The position numbers were made by a program, and so were the translations under genes. Below the pieces are notes generated by a model. It was not told the DNA's origin and did no database searches. It worked only from the letters and a program-made list of their open reading frames with translations. Shown here one piece after another: positions 1 through 9,796 of a stretch of 64,000 nt of DNA. Source of the stretch: Strobilurus pachycystidiatus (lineage: Eukaryota > Basidiomycota > Agaricomycetes > Agaricales > Physalacriaceae); assembly GCA_019915135.1 (NCBI GenBank), contig JAHLMK010000020.1, positions 558,001 to 622,000 on the forward strand, in the 5' to 3' direction. Position 1 is the first letter of the stretch; each line of letters begins with the position of its first letter.

Positions 1-3000
1 GCGCACAATCTCACGTCTATATATCCACGACAACTCTGATGCCTTCATCTTAGTATTGACAGGGATCAGGTGTACCATGCCCGTCATTCGGCACACGATA
101 ACCCACAGGTAATTGAACCCTTTAACTTCTGGAAATGGTCCGATAAAATCCATGCCTATAGAGTCCCATGGTCGTTCTGGGACCGGCAACGAGTGTAACA
201 ACCCCGCAGGTTTCTCGTTACTTCCCTTCGAACGCTGACAAAACTCACAGGACATACAGAACTTCTCACAATCGCTCTGCATCGACCGCCACCAATACCA
301 ACGGCGGACATACTCGCTTGTCCTCTGAGCACCGTAATGGCCCAGTGTTCGGTGAGCCTGTTCTAGAATAGCGCCGCGAATACTCTGATCGTTGATATTT
401 CCTGCAGGTACAACTGTAACCCTACGTCCGTCAGACAGCTCGCGAAGGACGATGCCATTGTCCACGCTGAACGACCGGTACGCACCTGGACTTAACAGCA
501 CTTTGGCACAGACAGCATCGTCTAGCCCTGCTTGTCGGATTGCATCCGTCAATTCATCACCTGGTAAGTCCATCATGGCGCCATCTCCTATGCCATTGAC
601 CATGTCTTCAACAGTCATATCAGTGGCTGTTGCAAATGTGTTTGCAGAGGATTCAGACTTCGACGAGTCGGGGCTGGTTACGGAACCTTCACCTTTCGAA
701 AGGTCAGCTGCCTCCGCGTCTCGTAATTCCATTCGTTCACGCAGTCGCTTAGAGCGACGAACGCCCTGAGCCGTCATAGCACGAATCTCGATGTACCGAG
801 CCTGGACTTCCCGTGCCCTATCCGCAGGAAGAAACTCAGCATCAGGATCAATTCTCGCGTCCGCGCGGACATAGTCCTGAGGTGCGTGAAACTCTCCATC
901 TCGGTCACTCTCATAATATCGTGATAGGCAATCCGCAACACGGTTACTTTCTCCCTGAACATAGGTGATGTCGAAGTCAAAACGACTTAGGTAGTCCGAC
1001 CATCGATGCTGCCTCGGAGAGAGTTCCTTCTGTGTTTGGAAGAACTCCAAAGCTCGGTGATCTGTTATTACGTGGATGCGGTAACCTACTAACTTGTCCT
1101 CCCACTTCATCAGGGCCTCGAGGATAGCCAGGGTCTCCAGCTCAAAGACACGATAGTTACGTTGGGCTGGCGTAAACTTCTTGGACAAGAATGCAGCCGG
1201 TCGACACTGGTCCCACCTCGGGCCCTGACCCAACATTGCGCCTATTCCTGTCTGCGACGCGTCACATATCACCCATATAGGGTCTTTGCTCCTGGGATCC
1301 ACAGGCTTGAGTACTGGGGTACGTTCGCATATCCTTTTGATCATTTCGAAGCAACGCTGATGCAGTGGTAGCCACATAAAGGGATGTCCATTCTGGACCA
1401 TGCTCATCAAAGGGCCGGTATACGCCGTTATATCAGGCAGGAACGCGGATATATACTGTACCAGACCGACGAACTTCTGTACGTCGTGATAGGTACGTGG
1501 AATCCGCCATTCCAGGATCTTCTGAATCTTATCCTCATCAACGTGGATTCCTTCGTCATCTATCATATAGCCGAGGCAGTCTAACGAGTCAGCATACAGT
1601 TCACACTTTGACTTCTTTAGGTATAGCTGCTGCTCTCGTAGTCGCGTGAGGACCACACGTAAGTGCTCCTCGTGTTGCTCGATGGAGTCGGAATACACAA
1701 AAATATCATCGAGGTAAACGTGGACATACAACCCAATCACATCCTGGAACACAAAGTTCATCAATCTTTGGAACGTTGCAGGCGCATTACAGTCGCCCTG
1801 CTGCATTACATAGCTGAGGTATGTCCCATTCACAGTTCGGAATGCGGTCTTGTGACGATCTTGCGCTCTGATTAGTATCTGCTCATATGCGTCTGACAGG
1901 TCTATCTTGGAACGATAAGGTGCGCGTGCAACATCGTCTCTTATCCTGTCCTGGTCCGGCATAGGCGTCACATCCTTCACAGTATTATCATTTCGCTGAC
2001 GCAAGTCCATAACAGTCCGTAATCTGCCATCCTTCTTACGAAGACATAGGACAGGTGCCGCCATTTGAATCGCACTAGGGACCCACCAACCAGAACGCAC
2101 ATACCGTTCAGTCTTTGCCCGAAGTTCCTCACGTAAGGATTCTGGACAGGAGGGCCGGTGGTACAGGTACTGTTTATTTTCCTCAATCAAGTTGATTTCG
2201 TGATCCACTTCTCGACTTGGGGGTAAGTGTTCAGGTACTCCGTCCATCATATCACTGAACTCTTCGTACCAGTGTTCGCGTAACTGGGGGATATCGTTGT
2301 CGGAGTAACTCTCCTTCGGACGTTTACCTTTCCGAGGGTTAGGAACGGAGTAGTCACCGCGCCTTGTGCCATGTACTCGTACTTGATTTTCAACTACCAT
2401 GCGACGAATGGAATCCATTTCGTCCTCTGGCACGATTTCCGGTCCCACCCGCATACTACGTAGTCCTTCGCGCTGCTCGGAGGTATAGCGACTTCGCGTA
2501 AACTCCTGATGACCAGTGACTGAAGGTATAAACCCTCTGCCAAATCCGTCAGACTCGCACACATTATCAGGAGCATCTGGGCACTGTCTCATGGTATCGT
2601 GCTGATGCAAGCGATGTTCTAACATTGCCCGCATCATAGCAATACACTCATCTGGCAAGCGAGGATCAAATAGCTGCTCAGCGCCCGGAATTTCGGGGAC
2701 GATGGAGTTGAAGCGGGTCATAGGCTCTTGACCGGTCTGCTCGTATTCGGACTCCAGTCTCTTCCATTCCGTTCTAACCTCATCAGCTGTGGTGACCAAA
2801 TCCTCGAGTTTTACCTTCGACGAAGTTGGCTCACAGTACGCAAGGTCCTCTTGAACATGTATCCTGTCTGGTGGCTTGTCTGGATTGCAAATTTTGTCCG
2901 GTGGCCTGACCTCGTCCTCCGGATGGAAATCATAGTGCGGCTCGCCACAGAACACGAACCTTAGCTCGGGAGCCGTACGTTCTGACGTGTTCTTCTGTTT

Positions 3001-3246
3001 CGGCAACTCTTCCGGGGTGTATTCATACTTCGAGTCTGGACTCACTCCAGCGCCATGGAACGATGCAGACGCCCGGATCTCTTCGAATCGTCTCTGCTCG
3101 TTCTCATTCATTGACACTTCCCTCTGGTATTCAGCTTCATGCATAACGATTGATCGGAATTCATCGGGTAAAATTTTCTCATCTCTAACAGCTTCTTCTG
3201 TGACATCCTCCACTGACACGCAATGTTTCCGGGGGTCCGACTGTAG
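1..3246 (-). CDS. pol: Ty3/gypsy pol polyprotein (RT, RNase H, integrase), partial at left window edge
   Basis: The minus-strand frame is open from 3246 to base 1 (1082 codons, no stop) and is exactly in frame with the upstream gag stop. Domains in order: a leader of about 280 residues; reverse transcriptase with the fingers motif (RKKDGRLRTVMDLRQ) and catalytic YLDD at 1716-1705 (near residue 511); RNase H with WVICDAS, ETLAILEAL and TDHRALEFF; integrase zinc domain (H-x3-H then C-x2-C, about 330-235); and the start of the integrase core (PWDSIGMDFIGPF) before the edge. Gene order RT-RH-IN marks Ty3/gypsy (Metaviridae-like). The enzyme set copies element RNA to DNA and integrates it. There is no AUG near the frame start, so expression depends on read-through or another recoding of the gag stop. 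No disabling lesion was seen, so the element may be young. Confidence 0.92.
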
Positions 3247-6200
3247 TCATTCGGACACCTTGTCCTCAACATCGGCCCTCGCAGGTTTCTTTCCCATGCG
3301 AGCGCGCATGACAGCAGACTCATTGATGAACACAATCTCACCCGGAATGCTCTCGCCATCCATACGTACACAGCGATCCTTGAAATCAAGGATCACGCCG
3401 TGGCGCAATAGGAACGGTGTACCAATCAGCAAGTCATATCTGTCAAGATTAACCACGTCGAAGTAATCGTCGTCCGATACCCCGGGAAGCTCCACCTGGA
3501 ACTTGGACCCATACTTAATCGTCGAACGGCTACCCACAGTTCCGAGAAATAATGGTACCTCATCCTCAAGTTCGAATGCCGGCACTTTAGCCACCTCAAT
3601 ATATGATGGGCTGATCGCACTTGTCGTGCTGCCACTATCCCACAATGTAAGTGCCTTACAGTTGGCAACACCTTGAATCTCGGTAAAGGTGACAAGACAC
3701 ATCTTTTTACGTGCAGGGAGGAATGGGCGCTGGATTTTTACGTTGGGTACGTCAAACACGGCGTTACGCCGTCCTTTGCCCTTCATTTTTACTCCGTGCA
3801 TATCTTCATCACTCGCTATCACCGTCATGGCATGCACTTCATCCTGCAAGGCCAACCACTCGCTGCCGCTGCCATCATCCGAGTCGGGATCGAACCCTTC
3901 TCCAGTGTTCACCACCTGCATAGCGTTGAGACGCTCGGGTCCGCCAAACTCCATGTCATACACTTCCCGCGCCAACGACTCGATCTCGTCGTCCTCTTCG
4001 TCAAGGCTGTATACCACGCGAGATTTCTGGCTAACGACAGAGACGGCTTCATCATCGCTTTCATCCTCAGATGCGCCGTCATCGTCCATGGCCCGTATGC
4101 GAACAGGGCGGAACTTACGGCTCCCAGGGTCCTTACAGTCGTGTCCATCGTTGGAGCGCTTGCCCTTCTGGCCGCAATCCCAGCAGAGGTCATAACTCGG
4201 GTTTGGTGCGGATTTCCTTTCATTTCGAGCAGGCATCCTGTCATTGACCTGTGGGCTCTCTGCAGCCTGCGCTTGACGCAGTTGTTGAGCCGACCAATCA
4301 TTGCGCTGGCCTGTTTCGCGTTTTGGACGAGCGTCACGTACTGGTGCATCCACCCGTGGACCATCTAGTTTCGGGGTCCGTTGACTACGGTCCCGGTTCC
4401 AGCGCTCGCCGCCACCCGAGATGACACGTCTGTTGACCGCAGAGATTACCTTCTCAACTTGATGTCGTGAACGTTCTTCTCTGGCCTCAATCAACGCCTC
4501 TTCCGCGTCTACAGCTGCACGGCGTATGTAACGCAGCGGGTCAGTGGTCAGTTTCACAGATCGCTGTGATATTATCTCACTGACAATATCCTCAGGCAGG
4601 TTGCTTCGGAAGCGCGACGTAATTTCACGCTCACTGGGCATGATCGCTAATGTTTCGACGAGGTTCATCAATCCATTGTAGAAGGACTGAACTTTCTGGT
4701 CTGGCTTCCAGCTATACGCCAAGAAAAGCGTATGGTTTCGATGCATCAATGAGATGTTCACGAACTGATTGAAGAGCCCTAGTATTATCTCCTTGGACGT
4801 CCAGTTCCTCTTCGATCTGGAGAATCCAATAACGTGGAGCTCGTGCCACTCTAAAGCTTCGCCTGTAAGGAATCCACGTAAGTGTACTGCTCGCTCAAAG
4901 TCCCGAAGTGCGCCTAACAAATGATTGCCCTTGAAATATAGTGCTATTTCGCGGACCCATTTTTCGAGTACTGCAAAATCCTCTTCACCTGCGTACTTGA
5001 TTGACGGTGAATCCATCCGTGGGGGGCGCGCATTTTTAGGGAGCTCAATATCGACATCGACGTGCTCACCATATTGGCTCGCCAGTCGTTTCCTCAGGAT
5101 TCGTTTCATCTGGATGTCGGTATCGTTACTCTTCTGATCATGAGCTTGCTGCTCACGGATGCCATCCCTATTACCAAGTCCTTCATCGTCCGAATCGGTG
5201 TCACTATCATCGGGTAGAGGCCTCGATCTGCCTCGCTTGGGTGTATCGTTCCTTCTCGGCGGTTGGCGATCGTTGTCGTCATCGTCGTCGCCGTCGGGTG
5301 GACCTCCATCGGGATGCGGGGTAAAGTTCTGTCTCCCAAAGACAACCTTGTGCTCAGATTTGCGCTCGAAATTGCCTCGATGCTCGTACTCACCCTGTTC
5401 CCTGTGCTGGAACCCTTCACTGATAGACCTAGGTTCTTGTTTCATCTGAGGGACCTGAATCGTCTCGACGCGATCCGTACGCGCCACGTTATTCAGTTGA
5501 TCAGTTTCAGACTTCCATACACTCGCGTGTGGAGGCTCTCCGTGATGGAATCCCTCGCGAAGCTGAAACAAGGTTTGACTTCCCGGCATGAGCTCGTACT
5601 CAGTAGACAGGTACTGCCACTCGGGGTATACTAGTTCATAGATGATACTATCTTTGACAAAAATACCACTTGATTGATCAGCTTCCAACTTGTGGTTTTC
5701 CGCGTGTTCAGCTAGTCGCTGTCTCATCTCTTGAACACGCAACGGAACAACTTGCATCGCGATGGGCGGGGCTGGCCGGTCTTCAACTGGATCCTTTGCC
5801 TTACGCCTCTGTTCAACGGCACGATTTTCCTCCGTCTTCGTAATCTCGTTCATGACAACTTGAATCATTCCGTTGACTGCTGTTTCAAATACTCGATGGT
5901 TGATTCCCATACCTGCGTAGGCATTGTAATGAATCAACATTTTTGCAAACTCATGAGCAGTTCGCCTGACGTCCGACGCAGCGCGCGGGTAGTACTTATA
6001 AATCGTCGACACGAACAGCGGGAATTGTGTCCCTATACTCACGGAGTCGATCTCGGTTGGATCACCGACATCAACCGGGTTGCTGCGAATATCCCTGATG
6101 TCATCCATCAGTGCATTGACCATGCGTGTCTCTTCCTCGTAGTCTGTCTCTTTTTTCGCATTGGGGACATTTGCATCGTCTTTCTTTACATTGATCGGTC

Positions 6201-6546
6201 CCTGCGCAGTGAATACAGCGGGTTTTAGTGTGGCTTTCTGGGCCTCGGGCAATTGTTCGCCAAGCGTAAGTGGCGGGATGACGTCCGTGATCTCGGTAAC
6301 TAAACCGTGTTCCGACTTATTTTTAGCGGGCTCGGATCGGCTGTTCTCGGGGAAATTTTTATGATCCGGTTTATTTTCTGACTCGGACGCTGCCTTCGAC
6401 GAGGTGCCCTCAATGGCCTGGTTGCTGCCAGTGACAGGCGGCTTGGGACCATCATGGTTTTTTCTGCCAAATTGACTGTAGACCTCATCGTTGTCTCCGG
6501 AGCCGACGACTCCGGGAGCACGCTGGGGTTGATTTTCGGAACTCAT
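3247..6546 (-). CDS. gag: Ty3/gypsy Gag with C-terminal aspartic protease
   Basis: The ORF encodes 1099 residues, starting at ATG 6546 and ending at TGA 3249-3247. The N-terminal 450 residues are charged and poorly conserved. A retrotransposon-gag capsid-like region lies at about residues 520-690 (ALRDFERAVHLRGFLTGEAL). A cysteine cluster, CWDCGQKGKRSNDGHDC, near residue 785 resembles a zinc knuckle but its spacing is not the standard CX2CX4HX4C. A retropepsin active site (LWDSGSTTSAIS) sits near residue 968, followed by a DLLIGTPFL flap/dimer-like motif. Protease is therefore fused to Gag and pol lies in the same frame beyond the stop. It is long for a gypsy Gag, mainly from the N-terminal extension. 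The product would assemble particles and mature the polyprotein. Confidence 0.9.
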   Translation of the reverse strand: MSSENQPQRAPGVVGSGDNDEVYSQFGRKNHDGPKPPVTGSNQAIEGTSSKAASESENKPDHKNFPENSRSEPAKNKSEHGLVTEITDVIPPLTLGEQLPEAQKATLKPAVFTAQGPINVKKDDANVPNAKKETDYEEETRMVNALMDDIRDIRSNPVDVGDPTEIDSVSIGTQFPLFVSTIYKYYPRAASDVRRTAHEFAKMLIHYNAYAGMGINHRVFETAVNGMIQVVMNEITKTEENRAVEQRRKAKDPVEDRPAPPIAMQVVPLRVQEMRQRLAEHAENHKLEADQSSGIFVKDSIIYELVYPEWQYLSTEYELMPGSQTLFQLREGFHHGEPPHASVWKSETDQLNNVARTDRVETIQVPQMKQEPRSISEGFQHREQGEYEHRGNFERKSEHKVVFGRQNFTPHPDGGPPDGDDDDDNDRQPPRRNDTPKRGRSRPLPDDSDTDSDDEGLGNRDGIREQQAHDQKSNDTDIQMKRILRKRLASQYGEHVDVDIELPKNARPPRMDSPSIKYAGEEDFAVLEKWVREIALYFKGNHLLGALRDFERAVHLRGFLTGEALEWHELHVIGFSRSKRNWTSKEIILGLFNQFVNISLMHRNHTLFLAYSWKPDQKVQSFYNGLMNLVETLAIMPSEREITSRFRSNLPEDIVSEIISQRSVKLTTDPLRYIRRAAVDAEEALIEAREERSRHQVEKVISAVNRRVISGGGERWNRDRSQRTPKLDGPRVDAPVRDARPKRETGQRNDWSAQQLRQAQAAESPQVNDRMPARNERKSAPNPSYDLCWDCGQKGKRSNDGHDCKDPGSRKFRPVRIRAMDDDGASEDESDDEAVSVVSQKSRVVYSLDEEDDEIESLAREVYDMEFGGPERLNAMQVVNTGEGFDPDSDDGSGSEWLALQDEVHAMTVIASDEDMHGVKMKGKGRRNAVFDVPNVKIQRPFLPARKKMCLVTFTEIQGVANCKALTLWDSGSTTSAISPSYIEVAKVPAFELEDEVPLFLGTVGSRSTIKYGSKFQVELPGVSDDDYFDVVNLDRYDLLIGTPFLLRHGVILDFKDRCVRMDGESIPGEIVFINESAVMRARMGKKPARADVEDKVSE

Positions 6547-6632
6547 GACTTCGATGGGGGCAAGGACTTCAAGGGGACTGCAAGACTTCGAGGACTTCGA
6601 CTGCGATGGTTAATCCGTAGAATAATCTAGGA

Positions 6633-6864
6633 TGTAACTCAAAAAAGTGTAAAACCCTTACGGTTCACGCGTGAGTTTGAATCGTTTAGATTAAACACGG
6701 TGAACGATAAGGTAAAGACTGAGGAGCGATCTCTGTGATCGGTCCTCTTTTATACGACTGATTAGGTAATGAAGGCGCACAGCGCCGAATATGGGAGAGG
6801 AAGGCGCGAAGCGCCGTGTATGTACATATCCACCTTACAATATATTTGAGGGAGTGGTCACACA
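6633..6864 (-). repeat. Putative 5' LTR of the gypsy element
   Basis: Reading the minus strand, a segment starting TGTGTGACC at 6864 and ending GAGTTACA at 6633 has the TG...CA ends of an LTR and lies just upstream of gag. It contains a TATA box and two small inverted repeats (GGCGCacaGCGCC-like and GGCGCgaaGCGCC-like, 6774-6815). The partner LTR is outside the window, so the ends are inferred. No clear tRNA primer-binding site was recognised next to 6633. At about 232 bp it would be a short LTR. Confidence 0.45.
6747..6754 (-). promoter_or_regulatory. TATA box of the putative LTR promoter
   Basis: TATAAAAG on the minus strand, about 200 nt upstream of the gag ATG and inside the putative LTR. 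A start site some 30 nt downstream would place R near 6715-6725. This position suits a Pol II promoter driving gag-pol. Confidence 0.5.
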
Positions 6865-6872
6865 AGAGGAGC

Positions 6873-7379
6873 TGGATAACGCCAATTTTGCATCTCTTGT
6901 TATGTAGTGTTGCAAATTTTTGGTGATGTACTTATATGTTGACTTCCCGTTACTATTGACATGTCTATCACCTCCCATTCAATTTCCCACCTCTGCATCA
7001 TCTGCTCATGCCCGGCTGAGACCCCCCGAGCAATGACGCGGGGGGATTCCTCGAGTATAAATCTGATTGGACAGAGCACTTGCGAGTGCTCACAAGGACT
7101 CGGATCCCTGAGGAGTACACCTATCGCAGTCTTTGACCGCGCCAACTTGCCACTTGAGCTTCTGGTCGACGGGGCGAAAAAGATCATTGAGTGGCCTGCA
7201 CCCGGCCCTGCAGAGATGCATGGGAGCTCAACGGCGCCAGTAAGCCCTGCTCAATGTGAGGTGTGATGGAACAGGAGGGGTAGATTCTATCCCATACACG
7301 CCCTCTCAGAGCCTGATGAGTGCCCTCTACGTGCCTACTCATCGGCCGCTTATCATCCAGGCAGCGCCCCATCCGCGCC
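6873..7379. other. Non-coding flank with a possible decayed LTR-like promoter
   Basis: No convincing gene. An 18 nt hairpin-forming sequence (GAGCACTTGCGAGTGCTC) follows a TATAAAT at about 7057. A CCCCCCGAGCAATGACGCGGGGGG stretch forms a second GC-rich inverted repeat. TATA followed by a hairpin resembles an LTR R region, perhaps a remnant belonging to the second retroelement. Confidence 0.25.
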
Positions 7380-7790
7380 AGATCAGCGCCCGCCTTTGTA
7401 AAAGATTATAATTTACAATGGCAAAATAAGGCCTTTGTCAAAGGATTAAACAGGTGTAAAAGACAATATTTTGCTTAGGTAAAATATATTGTAAAATACT
7501 ATATATGGCAAGCCATTTGGCTGCGGAAATAAATAGCCTTTTACAGTATATAAATACTAAATATAACAAAGGGAAAAAATAGTCTTTTTCAGAAACAATT
7601 AACAGCGTAAACTTATTTGAAAAATATAATTTATTTCAATAAGGTTTTCAAATGTAAATACATATATATTTCATTAGGCATACACATTGCAAAATCTAAC
7701 ATTTTTCATAGTGTTTTGCATGTAATTTTACCTAGGTAAAATAATTACTTGTCTGAAGTGATAGTTGAAATGTGCATCTGCTCCATGGGT
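7380..7790. other. AT-rich island
   Basis: About 400 bp far richer in A+T than anything around it, full of TTTACA/TGTAAA and GGTAAAAT words. It includes a perfect 18 bp palindrome centred on CCTAGG at 7725-7742. No ORF of note. It lies directly upstream of a pol pseudogene. Confidence 0.6.
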
Positions 7791-7810
7791 AATCTTAGAG
7801 CGACTACCCT

Positions 7811-9796
7811 TGGTTCCCGGTTCTGCTAGGACCGGATGACTATGTTAGTGAAGATGACCTCAAAGAGATCATCGAGAATGCTCGATCTCTCGATAGAGCG
7901 GATCCTGCTAACCAGACCATTATCAGCGAAGTGAATGAACTGATTCATGAGTACAACCTTGCGAATCAGCCTGATATTTCGCTTCACGAAACCCTCAATG
8001 CTATCACTGAAGAGTTCAAACGTGAAAAACAAGTGAACTCTTCTAAATACACGGATGCAGACATACCTCATCTGCGTTCAGAATGGCTCAAACGCTGTGC
8101 AGATATCATGCAAGGCGTTCCCGAGAAGCTGCCACCACTACGAGAAGTTAATCATCGGATCCCGTTGATTGATGACAATAAGCAGTATCACTACTACTTA
8201 CCTCGTTGTCCTGAGTCAATGAAGACTCAACTCGCAGACCGAATTGCTCAGTATCGACGCGCCGGATGGTGGGAATCTTGTGTTACTCCCCAAGCCGCGC
8301 CGATGCTCTGTGTCCCGAAGAAAGACAACAGTCTTCGGTGCACTATTGACTGTTGAAAGCGGAACGAGAACACCGTGAAGTATGTTACACCCTTCCCGGA
8401 CCAAGACACGATTCGCTATGATGTTGCGCGAGGGAAATATCGATCCAAGATTGATATGGCCAACACGTACGAGCAAGTCCGAGTCCTTCTAGAAGATGTC
8501 TGGAAGACATCTTTTGCTACAATCTTCGGAACGTTCAAGAGCCATGTTATGCAACAAGGCGACTGTAACGCACCTTCGACCTTCCAGCGGCTGATGAATA
8601 CCATATTCCAGGACTTCATCGGACGCTTCATGCACGTGTACTTGGACGATATCTTCGTCTATAGTAACACTGTTGATGAACATGACTCTGAGTTACACCT
8701 GAAGTTAGTATTTGACAAACTTCGGGAGAATGAACTGTACCTCAAATCGTCGAAGGTTCAGCTCTATGCTGAACGCATCGAGTGTCTCAGTCACATCATT
8801 GACGACCTAGGTATCCACGCCGATTCCGACAAGATGGACAAGATCCGCGGGTGGCGTACACCTCGTGATTACTCTGACATTCAGAAGTTCCTAGGAGTTG
8901 TCAACTACGTCGCACCATTCTTACCGGATGTGACAGCGTACACAACACCTCTCTCGGAGATGTCAAAGAACGCGCAACCATTCTTTTGGCGCGCGATTCA
9001 CGATGTCTGTTTCCAATCGATTAAGGATCTGGCGTGTAAGACGCCAGTCCTCAAACCTATCAATCCACACTTGGATGAGCCAATCTGGGTGATATGTGAC
9101 GCTTCACTCACCGGTGTAGGCGCCATGTATGGCCAAGGACCGAATTGGTACTCATGTAGACCGGCGGGCTTCATGTCAAAGAAGTTCACTGATACACAAC
9201 GAAACTACCGTGTCTTTGAAACAGAGACGCTTGCGATACTCGAGGCGCTCCTGAAATGGGAAGACAAGTTAGTTGGGTACCGAATTCACGTCGTTACCGA
9301 CCACAAAGCTCTTGAGTTCTTCAAAACTCAAAAGCGGCTCTCAGCGCGTCAGATGCGGTGGATGGAATATCTATCGCGCTTTGATTGCGATATCACGTAC
9401 ATCAAAGGAACTACAAACAAAGTAGCGGACGCGCTGTCTCGATACTACGAGACAGACACGCCCGAGGATGTACATCATCCTTCTGAATTCGTCAATGCGG
9501 ACGTCCGACTCGATAAGTTAGGCGAAGACTTACCTCTCGGCCGACTTAGCGAGCATGAACGGATGCTCGTTCGTCGCGAATCTGCACGCCTGAAAGAGCG
9601 GCGTGAGCAACGCGACATTGACGCCGAAGAAATGGAGAAGGCTCGGGAACCTGATGTTCCCGAACCCGTGGTAACTGAACCTTACCTGAGACCTCATGAT
9701 CAGCACTTTGACAGCCTCGACGCTCCTTACCAATGCGTTCAACGATATCAATCGCTCAAGACTCCCATTCAGGTATACGCTGACCGCCCGATTTAG
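7811..9796 (+). pseudogene. Broken Ty3/gypsy pol fragment (RT and RNase H)
   Basis: One frame holds recognisable pol from about 7811 to the TAG at 9794-9796. It carries the RT fingers, VYLDDIFVYS at about 8636, RNase H (WVICDASLTG, ETLAILEALL, TDHKALEFF) and the tether ending in KVADALSRYYE. It is clearly related to the pol at 1-3246 but only moderately similar, so it is another family member rather than a recent copy. An in-frame TGA at 8354-8356 replaces an arginine codon inside the RT (probably CGA to TGA). Gag, protease and integrase are absent and the 3' end runs into unrelated sequence. It cannot be autonomous. Confidence 0.85.

Noticed and set aside
3673..4368. Plus-strand ORF of 231 codons, and others like it within 3.2-6.5 kb.
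   Set aside because: Antisense shadows of the intact gag frame.
6961..7266. 101-codon plus-strand ORF near the LTR flank.
   Set aside because: No family motif. The segment is dominated by GC-rich inverted repeats and looks non-coding.
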